64,000 nucleotides of DNA. Source: CAYNLK01 sp964398055 (lineage in GTDB: Bacteria; Chloroflexota; Anaerolineae; 4572-78; J111). Under the pieces are notes generated by a model. The model was not told the DNA's origin and searched no databases. It saw only the letters and a list, made by a program, of their open reading frames with translations. This document shows, piece after piece, positions 18,745 through 26,616 of the stretch (position 1 is the stretch's first letter; every line of letters starts with the position of its first letter). The DNA lies in NCBI GenBank assembly GCA_964398055.1, contig CAYNLK010000003.1, forward strand, positions 62,001 to 126,000. Reading direction: 5' to 3'. The translations under genes were made by a program, and so were the position numbers.

Positions 18745-19187
18745 GTGAAAAAACATTACCCCCTGAGTCGATCGCTCTTTTAACCGCCCTGACTGAAATC
18801 AAGCAGCAGGTTTATGCCAATTATCCGGCCGAGGCGTTGTGCGCCCCCGCCGAATCGACCGAGGCAGCTTCCCCCCTCCCGGTTGAAACCTGGCCCGAGG
18901 GTTGGTGGGAAACCGCCGCGCCGTCCCTTAGCTCCACCTGGCCCTGGTTAGCCGCTTTGCGGCGCTGGTTAGAGCGTCTTTTAGCCCTGACCGAACGACA
19001 GCAGCAACAAAATCAGGTCAACCACGGCCTGGTCAAACGTCTCGAAGCGCAAAACGAGCTACTGCTCATCCATAGTCAAGTTCTGCGCGACCTGGACCGC
19101 GACCAAACCCGCCTATTTATCCGACTGGCCGAACTCGACTACCGGTTCAGCCAGCTTGAAGCCCGCTTGGCCAGGCTTGAACAGTAA
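18741..19187 (+). CDS. Small protein with C-terminal coiled coil, unknown function
   Basis: 148 residues, ATGA overlap with the sulfotransferase gene. Residues 1-75 are Pro/Ala/Trp-rich with no known motif. Residues about 78-148 have heptad-spaced leucines (LVKRLEAQNELLLIHSQVL, LAELDYRFSQLEARLARLEQ), a clear coiled coil. No signal peptide. The neighbouring glycosyltransferases also carry coiled-coil tails, so a scaffold or chain-length-ruler role is plausible (some O-antigen polymerases are sized by coiled-coil partners), but this is inference. Confidence 0.75.
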   Translation: MSEKTLPPESIALLTALTEIKQQVYANYPAEALCAPAESTEAASPLPVETWPEGWWETAAPSLSSTWPWLAALRRWLERLLALTERQQQQNQVNHGLVKRLEAQNELLLIHSQVLRDLDRDQTRLFIRLAELDYRFSQLEARLARLEQ

Positions 19188-19202
19188 CAAGGTGAATAAT
19201 TA

Positions 19203-20726
19203 ATGCGCTTAGCCTTTTTTAGCCCGTTTCAACCCCAAAAATCCGGCATTTCTGATTATAGCGAAGAGCTATTACCCCATTTAGCCCGTTATGCCGAGTT
19301 GGATCTATTTTACGCCGGCGACCGGCCAACGAATCCTGAATTAGCCCGGCTGTTTGCTCTTTACCCTATCGACCAATTTCCGGTCCAACGCGCTCAACGG
19401 GGTTACACCACCTGTCTATATCAGATCAGTAATAACCCTCTCTACCATATGGCTATCTATAACATGCTGCGCCATTATCCGGGGATTACCGTTTTACACG
19501 AACACATCCTGCATGGCTTGTTCTTCAGCTTGAGCTGGGCCGAAGAAAAACAGGCGGCTTATTGGCGCGAACTACTTTACCATACCACCGACTTGGCTGT
19601 GCTGAAAAATTTACCGACAGATACGAAAGTCAGTAATCCCCTAACCTGGCCGCTGGCTAAACGGGTGGTAGACCTGAGCCTGGGAGTTATTGGGCATAAC
19701 CACGAGTTAGCCCGGCGGGTATTGGCTACCAACCCCGGCGCCCGCCTGGAAGTAACGCCGATGGGGATGCCTCTGCCGGCTATAGCTGCCGATTATGAAG
19801 AGCAGATGGCTATCCGCCGCCGGCTTAATTTGCCGACCCAGGCTCATATTATTGGCTCATTTGGTTTTTTTTCTACAAACAGACGTTTGGATGTGGCCTT
19901 GCGCGCTTTTGCCCGGCTACACCAACAGCAGCCGGAGACGCTTTATCTTATGGTGGGTGAAGATTACGGCTACCACACCAGGCTGTTGGCTAAAATTGGG
20001 CTAAATCCCCAGGCGGTCGTTATTACCGGCTACGTAGAAGCAGATAAGTTGGGCGACTATATCCAGGCCGCCGATGTGTGTATCAATCTGCGTTATCCGG
20101 TTTACGGCGAAACTTCGTCTATGGCCTTGCGATTAATGGCTTATGGCAAGCCCTTGATTATTTCGGATGTAGAGACCCTGGCCGACTTTCCGGCTGATAC
20201 CTGTCTGCGGATTGGGGTTAATGCCGCCGAAGAGGAACTGCTATACCGCTACCTGTTGTTATTAGTTCAACAGCCTCACTTGCGCTTACAGTTAGGCCGG
20301 AATGCCCGGCAGTATATCCAAACCGAGCATAGCCCAGAACGCGCGGCGGCAACGATGATAGCCGCAATTCAGCGCATCCTGACGGCGGTGGGTCAGGGCA
20401 CATCCTACGTGTCAGATTCCGGTTGCCCATTGGAACGGGACATAGACACTCCGTTCGCCCGCCAACAACAGCTTATCCGCCGTCTGGAAAGTGAGATAAA
20501 CGCCAACTCGGCGGCTGTACAACGCCAAATCGCCATCTCGACTAAGCAGCTTGTGGCCAAAGAACAAGTGATTCAAGAGCAGCATCGCCAACTTTTGGAG
20601 AAAGAAGAAATGATTCAGGAACAGCATCGCCAACTTTTGGCTAAAGAAAAAGTTGTTGAGCAATTAAGGCGACAGGTCTGGTGGTTATGGCTGGCGCAGC
20701 GATTCAAGCAGTGGTTAAGAAGATGA
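19203..20726 (+). CDS. Glycosyltransferase family 4 with coiled-coil tail
   Basis: 507 residues. N-terminal MRLAFFSPFQPQKSGISDYSE is the opening of GT-B enzymes of family GT4; the donor-site region reads IIGSFGFFSTNRRLDVALRAF, then VVITGYVEADKLGDYIQAADVCINLRYPVYGETSSMALRLMAYGKP, with the E-x7-E arrangement replaced by GETSSMALR. The last 95 residues contain the repeat KE-x-VIQEQHRQLLEKE (nearly exact DNA repeats around 20570-20650) and a basic tryptophan-rich end (WWLWLAQRFKQWLRR) that could contact membrane. Shine-Dalgarno AAGGTG lies upstream. Retaining sugar transfer to the growing surface glycan is likely; sugar unknown. Confidence 0.9.
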   Translation: MRLAFFSPFQPQKSGISDYSEELLPHLARYAELDLFYAGDRPTNPELARLFALYPIDQFPVQRAQRGYTTCLYQISNNPLYHMAIYNMLRHYPGITVLHEHILHGLFFSLSWAEEKQAAYWRELLYHTTDLAVLKNLPTDTKVSNPLTWPLAKRVVDLSLGVIGHNHELARRVLATNPGARLEVTPMGMPLPAIAADYEEQMAIRRRLNLPTQAHIIGSFGFFSTNRRLDVALRAFARLHQQQPETLYLMVGEDYGYHTRLLAKIGLNPQAVVITGYVEADKLGDYIQAADVCINLRYPVYGETSSMALRLMAYGKPLIISDVETLADFPADTCLRIGVNAAEEELLYRYLLLLVQQPHLRLQLGRNARQYIQTEHSPERAAATMIAAIQRILTAVGQGTSYVSDSGCPLERDIDTPFARQQQLIRRLESEINANSAAVQRQIAISTKQLVAKEQVIQEQHRQLLEKEEMIQEQHRQLLAKEKVVEQLRRQVWWLWLAQRFKQWLRR

Positions 20727-23029
20727 TGAAGCAGCCAACAATTGTCCCTTCCACCTGCCTGGTCAATCTATTTGACCTGGACCCGGCCCCGAATGGCGGC
20801 ACCAGCCGGGTGGCCCAGGAACTCAGCCGCCTGCTGGCCGGCCTGGCTCGGCGTGGGCAAGTGCGGGTTATCTTTGCCGTAAGCTGGCGCATGGCCGCCG
20901 CTTTTCCGCAGTGGGTGGGCGACGAGCAGGTGGAAGTTATACCCTGCCTGCCTGATGTTAACCTGACCGCGTTGCTCAAGGCGCTGCCGCTTGATATCAT
21001 CATCACCCCTTTTTACTGGATGTTTCCTTTTGACCAACCCCAGCGGCCAGGCCGCCCGGCTCATGTGGTGCTGATTGCCGATACTATCCCTATTGAACTT
21101 CCCCATTTATTCACGCCGGCGGATATTCAACGATCCAATCAGGTTTTTACCTGGGGCCGCCACGCCGCCCGCGTGGTAACGCCATCGGCGCATGCCCGGC
21201 AAAGCCTGCTCAAGTTGACCCAACTTCAGCCGGACCAACTTACCGTTATCCCCTGGGCCGGCGATTTGACGGCGGCGGCTGAGCCGGTTGAGCCGGCGGT
21301 AGAAACCATCCAACCCTTTGTGTTATACCCGGCCAACGGACTGCCCCATAAGCGGCATCAGTTACTGCTGCAAATTATGAAAAAAATCTGGGCGGTCCGG
21401 CCGGAGTTGAGGTTGGTATTAACCGGCTACCGTGAACCAGGTTATCTTGACCGCCTGGCCCGGCAGGTAGATTGCCCCACCGAGCGCATCATTGATCTGG
21501 GCTATGTGAGTGATGGGCAGTTAGTCGCCCTCTACCGCCGCGCCGAAGCGATGCTGTTTACCTCCCAGCACGAAGGTTTTGGCCTGCCGCTATTGGAGGC
21601 GATGGGACAGGGCTGCCCGGTCATTTGCGCCCCGCTGACCTCCATCCCAGAGGTGGCCGGGGATGCCGCCCTCTATGTCAATTCGGATGACCCCCAGGCC
21701 TGGGCCGAGGCGCTGCTGACCACCCTGCCGGAGCAGCGCGCCCGCTTGATTGAGCAGGGACAACAGCGGGTCACACTCTTTTCCTGGGAACGGGCGCGCC
21801 AGCAGTGGCTACAGGTGCTTATCGAGGCCGGACTGGAACTATCGCCGCCCCAAAACCTGGCCGATTTTCCAGACCGGTCAGGTTTCCGTGAAGCGAACCT
21901 GACAGATCTGGACGTGCCGTTGAACGTAGTCAGGCAAGAATTAGCAGTGTGGTCAAATGAGTATGCTCACTTGCGGATCGAGGTTGACGCCAAAGAGGCC
22001 GAAATCCAAACTTTGGCGGCGGCGACCCGGCAGCAAACCGATGAATTAATGGCTAAAGAAGCAGTTATCCAACAGTTGCTTACCTTTCGCAAGCTGTCGC
22101 CGGGCTATTGGCTTTTCCGGGGGTGGCGGTTAGCCTCGCGCTACTTGAAACCGCTTTTGTCGCCGCAGTTAGGCCAGTTGACCCAATACCCGCCGCGCCC
22201 CCTGCACATCCCGGCCTGGTATACTGGCCAGCCCGCGCCCAACCCGCCCCCGCTCATCTCCCTCGTCACCCCCTCTTTCAACCAGGCCCAGTTTTTAGAG
22301 CGCACCATGCAAAGCGTGCTGGCGCAAAATTATCCCGCCCTGGAATACATCATCCAGGATGGCGGCTCCGGCGACGCCACCCCGGCCCTGCTCGACCGCT
22401 ATCGCGACCGGCTGGCTCACGCCGAGTCGGTCCCGGACAACGGTCAGGCCCACGCCCTTAACCTCGGCTTTGCCCGGACTACCGGCGAGATTATGGCCTA
22501 CCTCAACTCCGATGACCTGTTATTACCCGGCGCGCTCAACACCATTGCCGCTTATTTTGCCCAACACCCGGAGGTGGATGTGGTCTACGGCCACCGGGTG
22601 GTGATTGACGAAGATGACAACGAGATTGGCCGCTGGGTGCTGCCGCCCCACGATGATCAGGTTTTGCGTTGGGCCGACTACATCCCCCAGGAAACGCTCT
22701 TTTGGCGGCGGCGCATGTGGGCAAAAAGCGGCGGGGCGATGGATGAGAGCTACAAATTTGCGTTGGATTGGGAATTACTGTTGCGCTTTCAGGCGGCCGG
22801 GGCTAAAATAATCTGCCTGCCCCGCTTTTTGGGGGCCTTCCGGGTGCATACTCATCAGAAAACCTCGACCCAACTGGCTGACCTGGGCGCTGCGGAAATG
22901 GCCCGGCTGCGGCGGCAGTGTCACGGCCGGCCGGTCTCGTGGGTAGAAATCGGGCGGGGGCTTGGGCCGTATATGGCTAAGTCGGTGGTGTATCATTGGT
23001 TGTACCGGTTGGGGCTGTTGAAATATTAA
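20723..23029 (+). CDS. Bifunctional glycosyltransferase: GT4 plus GT2
   Basis: About 768 residues from ATG 20723, which overlaps the preceding stop (ATGA); an in-frame GTG at 20681 lies inside the previous gene and is less likely. N-terminal half is GT4: KRHQLLLQIMKKIW, VLTGYREPGYLDRLA, then YRRAEAMLFTSQHEGFGLPL with LEAMGQGCPVICA, the canonical E-x7-E motif. A coiled coil (about residues 415-465) links to a C-terminal GT2 domain: LISLVTPSFNQAQFLERT, IIQDGGSGDAT, and the DXD-like YLNSDDLLLPGA. Two sugar additions, one retaining and one inverting, are expected from one chain. It shares the coiled-coil feature with the two preceding genes. Confidence 0.93.
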   Translation: MMKQPTIVPSTCLVNLFDLDPAPNGGTSRVAQELSRLLAGLARRGQVRVIFAVSWRMAAAFPQWVGDEQVEVIPCLPDVNLTALLKALPLDIIITPFYWMFPFDQPQRPGRPAHVVLIADTIPIELPHLFTPADIQRSNQVFTWGRHAARVVTPSAHARQSLLKLTQLQPDQLTVIPWAGDLTAAAEPVEPAVETIQPFVLYPANGLPHKRHQLLLQIMKKIWAVRPELRLVLTGYREPGYLDRLARQVDCPTERIIDLGYVSDGQLVALYRRAEAMLFTSQHEGFGLPLLEAMGQGCPVICAPLTSIPEVAGDAALYVNSDDPQAWAEALLTTLPEQRARLIEQGQQRVTLFSWERARQQWLQVLIEAGLELSPPQNLADFPDRSGFREANLTDLDVPLNVVRQELAVWSNEYAHLRIEVDAKEAEIQTLAAATRQQTDELMAKEAVIQQLLTFRKLSPGYWLFRGWRLASRYLKPLLSPQLGQLTQYPPRPLHIPAWYTGQPAPNPPPLISLVTPSFNQAQFLERTMQSVLAQNYPALEYIIQDGGSGDATPALLDRYRDRLAHAESVPDNGQAHALNLGFARTTGEIMAYLNSDDLLLPGALNTIAAYFAQHPEVDVVYGHRVVIDEDDNEIGRWVLPPHDDQVLRWADYIPQETLFWRRRMWAKSGGAMDESYKFALDWELLLRFQAAGAKIICLPRFLGAFRVHTHQKTSTQLADLGAAEMARLRRQCHGRPVSWVEIGRGLGPYMAKSVVYHWLYRLGLLKY

Positions 23030-23033
23030 AAAT

Positions 23034-24758
23034 ATGAATCAATACCTACCAATCATTCAACGACAACTGATGGCCCCCTGGTTTGCTTACCTGACATTGG
23101 GCCTACTCCAGCTTAAAGTAATTTGGGGGGATTGGCTGTATCGGGATTTGCCCTTTGGGGACACCTCTTCTTACTTTGTGAGAGCGTATGGCTGGTATTC
23201 AGATTTTGTAGTTAATATAGTTTGGTCCCCACTGTATACCGCCTTTTATGGTTCGCTACTCTACCTTTCACCAGATGTCTACCTGATTACTACGCTGCAT
23301 CGTTTCATTATTGTTTTTGTAGTTACTTTCCTGGTGCTGGCTGTAATGCGACAACTTCTACCACCCGGTCTGGCCTGGTTAATAAGTGCGTGGTGGGCCA
23401 TTTTGCCGACCTACTTCAATATTTTGTATGAGGTTCATCTTTTTGCCATTATTCCTGTTTTAGTTGCCTGCTGGCTAATCTCTTTCAGACCAACCCCATG
23501 GGCCAGGGGCAGCGCTGTGGCGGTTCTGTTAACCGCTTCACTGTTGGTGCGTAATGAATTGAGTAGCGCCACGATTATCTTGACGGCGATCTGTCTGGGG
23601 TGGGAAATATGGCTGATTAAAAAAGGTGATCTAAATTTTAAGCCACTCGTTTACGTTACAAGTTACGGCCTACCGCTTTTGTTGGCCGGAATAATTTGCA
23701 TTTTCTTTTTTATGCGTTCAGGCCAGCAGTTTGATAAATTGAAAGAGGTATTTCATAACAAGCATACTTTCAATATGTGCCAAATTTATGCTTTTGGCTA
23801 CCAACAACGCCATATCGAGTGGAACAAAAATGCCTGGACCCAATGTTCTGAGTTGATGCAAACCCATTTTCACAATCCTAAAGTTACCCTCACTGATATG
23901 GTGCTCACCAACCCTAATGCGGTAATGGAGCACTTTCTTTGGAATATCAGGCTTATCCCCGCGGCTATTCAGGTATTACTCTTTAACGCTACCTCTGATA
24001 CAGTTAACCCCGATTATATTTCGGTCCAATTGGAGTCATCTACTGCTTTGGCGCTCAGTATAATTGCCGGCCTCATCTTACTGACTGGTCTTGTATTACT
24101 CTGCCAGCGCTGGGTTTATTGGTGGAACTTTTGGTTACAAAAGCGGGCTATTGGCTGGTTAGGGTTATTGGCCCTGGCGCCGTCTATTTTAATAATCGGT
24201 ATTACTCATCGCCCCAGGCCATCTTTTATATTGAGTTTAGGGGTAATTTTTATGGCCCTGATTGGTATGAGTATTTTTATCATCATCCACAATTGGAATT
24301 TTAAACGATTCTCCGGCTGGATGCCGCTGGTGATGGTAGTGGTGTTATTGACGGTTCCCAATTATTATGCTACCCCGACTCACCACTCACCGCGTCGGTG
24401 GCTTGATATTTACCGGAAACTAAGCCCTTTTCAAGAAATCATCGCCAAACCAGACACGGTATTTTTTTTGAAGGGAGAATATGCCGGCGAGATAACAAAC
24501 TATCTGGGTTATGGCCGACCTCAAGTTTTTAACTATGACATTCTGGCCGAATCCCCGGATGTTACAACCTCACTGACATCATTGGAGAGCAAAGGGATTA
24601 ATCTTGTCTATGTAGACGAGACTTTGGCTACAAAAATTCCGACGATAGACCCGTTTGCGCCATCATTTTCAACAGCGCTGCAATCTGTGGGTTGGAAACT
24701 CATCGCCTTTCAAGATTTGCCCGGCGACCGGTGGATGTTATGGCAAAAAATACAGTGA
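23034..24758 (+). CDS. Polytopic membrane protein, GT-C-like
   Basis: 574 residues with about ten hydrophobic helices and a C-terminal soluble tail. The first external loop carries LPFGDTSSYFVRAYGW, an acidic-loop pattern like PMT/ArnT enzymes, and the last part (LVYVDETLATKIPTIDPFAPSF) resembles the C-terminal domain of such proteins. Base composition is visibly more AT-rich than its neighbours, which may reflect separate acquisition. Predicted to move a lipid-linked sugar onto the polymer or to be a polymerase-like step; not resolved from sequence. Confidence 0.75.
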   Translation: MNQYLPIIQRQLMAPWFAYLTLGLLQLKVIWGDWLYRDLPFGDTSSYFVRAYGWYSDFVVNIVWSPLYTAFYGSLLYLSPDVYLITTLHRFIIVFVVTFLVLAVMRQLLPPGLAWLISAWWAILPTYFNILYEVHLFAIIPVLVACWLISFRPTPWARGSAVAVLLTASLLVRNELSSATIILTAICLGWEIWLIKKGDLNFKPLVYVTSYGLPLLLAGIICIFFFMRSGQQFDKLKEVFHNKHTFNMCQIYAFGYQQRHIEWNKNAWTQCSELMQTHFHNPKVTLTDMVLTNPNAVMEHFLWNIRLIPAAIQVLLFNATSDTVNPDYISVQLESSTALALSIIAGLILLTGLVLLCQRWVYWWNFWLQKRAIGWLGLLALAPSILIIGITHRPRPSFILSLGVIFMALIGMSIFIIIHNWNFKRFSGWMPLVMVVVLLTVPNYYATPTHHSPRRWLDIYRKLSPFQEIIAKPDTVFFLKGEYAGEITNYLGYGRPQVFNYDILAESPDVTTSLTSLESKGINLVYVDETLATKIPTIDPFAPSFSTALQSVGWKLIAFQDLPGDRWMLWQKIQ

Positions 24759-24767
24759 GCCAAAGCA

Positions 24768-25679
24768 TTGAACGCTAACCTCACCTTCTCCCTCGTCACC
24801 CCCTCGCTCAACCAGGGTCAATTCATTGAGCGGGCCATTGAAAGCGTGTTAACCCAAAACTACCCGTGTTTGGAATACATCGTGATTGACGGCGGCTCCA
24901 CCGATGGCACTTTTGAAATCTTGCAACGGTACACCGGCCGGTTAACCTGGCTCTCCGAGGCCGACCAGGGCCAGGCCCACGCCATTAATAAAGGCTTCAA
25001 AATGGTTACTACCGCTGATATTATCGGTTGGCTGAATGCCGATGACGAGTTGACGCCGGGCGCCCTGGCTGTTGTGGCTGATTTTTTTAGCCGTCATCCA
25101 GAGGCCCAGTTTGTCTATGGTGAAGCCCTAACCATAGACGAACGAGGGCGCAGTTACGGCCGGCGGGGCAATGTCAAACCGACTAATTTTACAGAGTTGG
25201 CGCTGGAAGGCGACTTCATCGTCCAGCCGGCCGCCTTTTGGCGGGCTACCCTGCTGGCCGAAGTGGGCTATCTGGACGAGTCGCTGCACTACTGCCTGGA
25301 TTACGAGTATTGGCTGCGGGTGGCTCAAAAATTTCCGCTCTATTACCTGCCCATCCCGTTGGCCAGGGAGCGAATTCACGCCGGGGCCAAATCAAGCCTG
25401 GTCAACCGGCGACGGCTGGAGGAGTTAGAGCAAGTCGGCCGGCGTTATGGTCAACCGGCGCTGGCCCGTAATTTTGAGGCCGAACGGATCGCCTTGGATC
25501 TATTTGAGCGGCTGGCCCGAATTTTCCGCCGCCAGGCAACCCCTGAGGAGGCCCAGCTTCAACCGGCCGCTAAACTGCTGCGGACCGCGCCCTATCTCCT
25601 GGCCCGCTGGCTGGGGCCGCGGGCAACGGTTTATCTGCGCTTGTATCATAACTGGTGGCGCAGTCGCTTCCGGGGGTAA
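24768..25679 (+). CDS. Glycosyltransferase family 2
   Basis: 303 residues. Family pattern FSLVTPSLNQGQFIERAIESV, YIVIDGGSTDGTFEIL, QGQAHAINKGF and the DXD-like WLNADDELTPGA. Closely resembles the C-terminal half of the bifunctional enzyme upstream (same SFNQ/SLNQ, DGGS, NSDD/NADD layout), suggesting duplication. The only in-frame start at the right place is TTG (24768), with a weak upstream GAGCC. Last gene of the plus-strand glycan run. Confidence 0.9.
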   Translation: MNANLTFSLVTPSLNQGQFIERAIESVLTQNYPCLEYIVIDGGSTDGTFEILQRYTGRLTWLSEADQGQAHAINKGFKMVTTADIIGWLNADDELTPGALAVVADFFSRHPEAQFVYGEALTIDERGRSYGRRGNVKPTNFTELALEGDFIVQPAAFWRATLLAEVGYLDESLHYCLDYEYWLRVAQKFPLYYLPIPLARERIHAGAKSSLVNRRRLEELEQVGRRYGQPALARNFEAERIALDLFERLARIFRRQATPEEAQLQPAAKLLRTAPYLLARWLGPRATVYLRLYHNWWRSRFRG

Positions 25680-25762
25680 GGTAACTGGCTAACTTGTCAT
25701 ATCACGGTAAAGAGAAATTGGTACGCAATACACACGCAAAGCGCGCAGAAATGAGGTCAACA

Positions 25763-26430
25763 ATGTCGGAGGAATTTAAAAAAACAACCCAAAATCAAGT
25801 GGTCCGGCTACCGGAACGAGGCCGGTATGATCAGGAAACCGTCTACCGGATTATCGATGAAGCCCTGATCTGCCACGTCGGCCTGGTGGAGGCCGAGCAG
25901 CCGGTCGTGATTCCCACCCTGCACGCCCGTAAAAATGACGAAATTCTGCTGCACGGGGCCGCCTCCAGCCGGCTGATCAAATACATTGCCGCCGGCCGGC
26001 CGGTCTGCCTGGCGATGACCCTCTGATCGATGGGCTGGTGCTGGCCCGGTCGGTCTTTCACCACTCGGTCAACTACCGCTCGGTGGTGCTGTTTGGACAG
26101 GGACGGTTGATAGCGGAGACAGAGAAACTGGCTTACCTGGAATATTTCACCAACACGCTGCTCCCCGGTCGTTGGGCCGAGGTGCGCCCGCCGAATGAGC
26201 AAGAGTTAAAAGCCACGGCGATTGTCGCCATCCCCATCGAGCTGGCTTCGGCCAAGGTCAGAACAGGGCTGCCGGGGGATGAGCCGGCAGATCTGGACTG
26301 GCCGGTCTGGGCCGGCGTTTTGCCGATCAGGCCGCAATTCCTGCCGCCGCAGGCTGATCCGCGGTTAGATGACAATATGACCGTTCCGACTCACCTCTTG
26401 GATTATGTGAAGAAGCGCAATAACCTTTAA
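25763..26430 (+). pseudogene. Flavin-nucleotide-binding (NimA/pyridoxamine-oxidase-like) gene, frameshifted
   Basis: Two abutting reading frames together make one protein of about 220 residues: MSEEFKKTTQ...RRIIDEAL-type N-terminus (YDQETVYRIIDEALICHVGLV, LHGAASSRLIKYIAAGRPVC) and, after a frame change, LIDGLVLARSVFHHSVNYRSVVLFGQGRL in two parts through to KKRNNL. The family is the split-barrel PNPOx-like NimA group (FMN binding). The break is at 26021-26024, where CT is doubled: with one CT the frame reads MTLIDGLVLAR without interruption. It is either a recent inactivating mutation or a base-calling error. ATG 25763 has GAGG 8 nt upstream. Confidence 0.85.
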
Positions 26431-26436
26431 GCTTCC

Positions 26437-26474
26437 TTTGCTCGTTCCCAAACTTCAGTTTGGGAACGAGCAAA
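26437..26474. repeat. Perfect 17-bp-stem hairpin, dispersed palindrome copy 1
   Basis: Stem arms 26437-26453 and 26458-26474 around a TTCA loop; core CTCGTTCCCAAAC / GTTTGGGAACGAG. The same stem occurs at 53567-53596 with the loop TGAA, that is, in the opposite orientation. No T-tract follows, so it is not a classical terminator. Confidence 0.85.
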
Positions 26475-26616
26475 GAACGCGAAGGGCGCTAAGATGCTCA
26501 TAACTTATTTGTGTCCTTCGTGTCCTTTGTGGTTTATAACCTCTCTTTTTGGCCGAAAGTGGCGTGACGAGGTCAGGTTTTGTTTACTTCGTGTTTTCGA
26601 TGTTCTTTGCGGTTCA
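26475..26616. repeat. CTTCGTGTCC-type word repeat at the 3' end of the O-antigen-ligase-like gene
   Basis: Words such as GAACGCGAAGG, GTGTCCTTCGTGTCCTTTG and ACTTCGTGTTTTCG recur at 7-8 bp spacing. The last arm runs into the stop codon of the minus-strand gene at 26614. A related element lies at 49271-49355. Confidence 0.6.
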
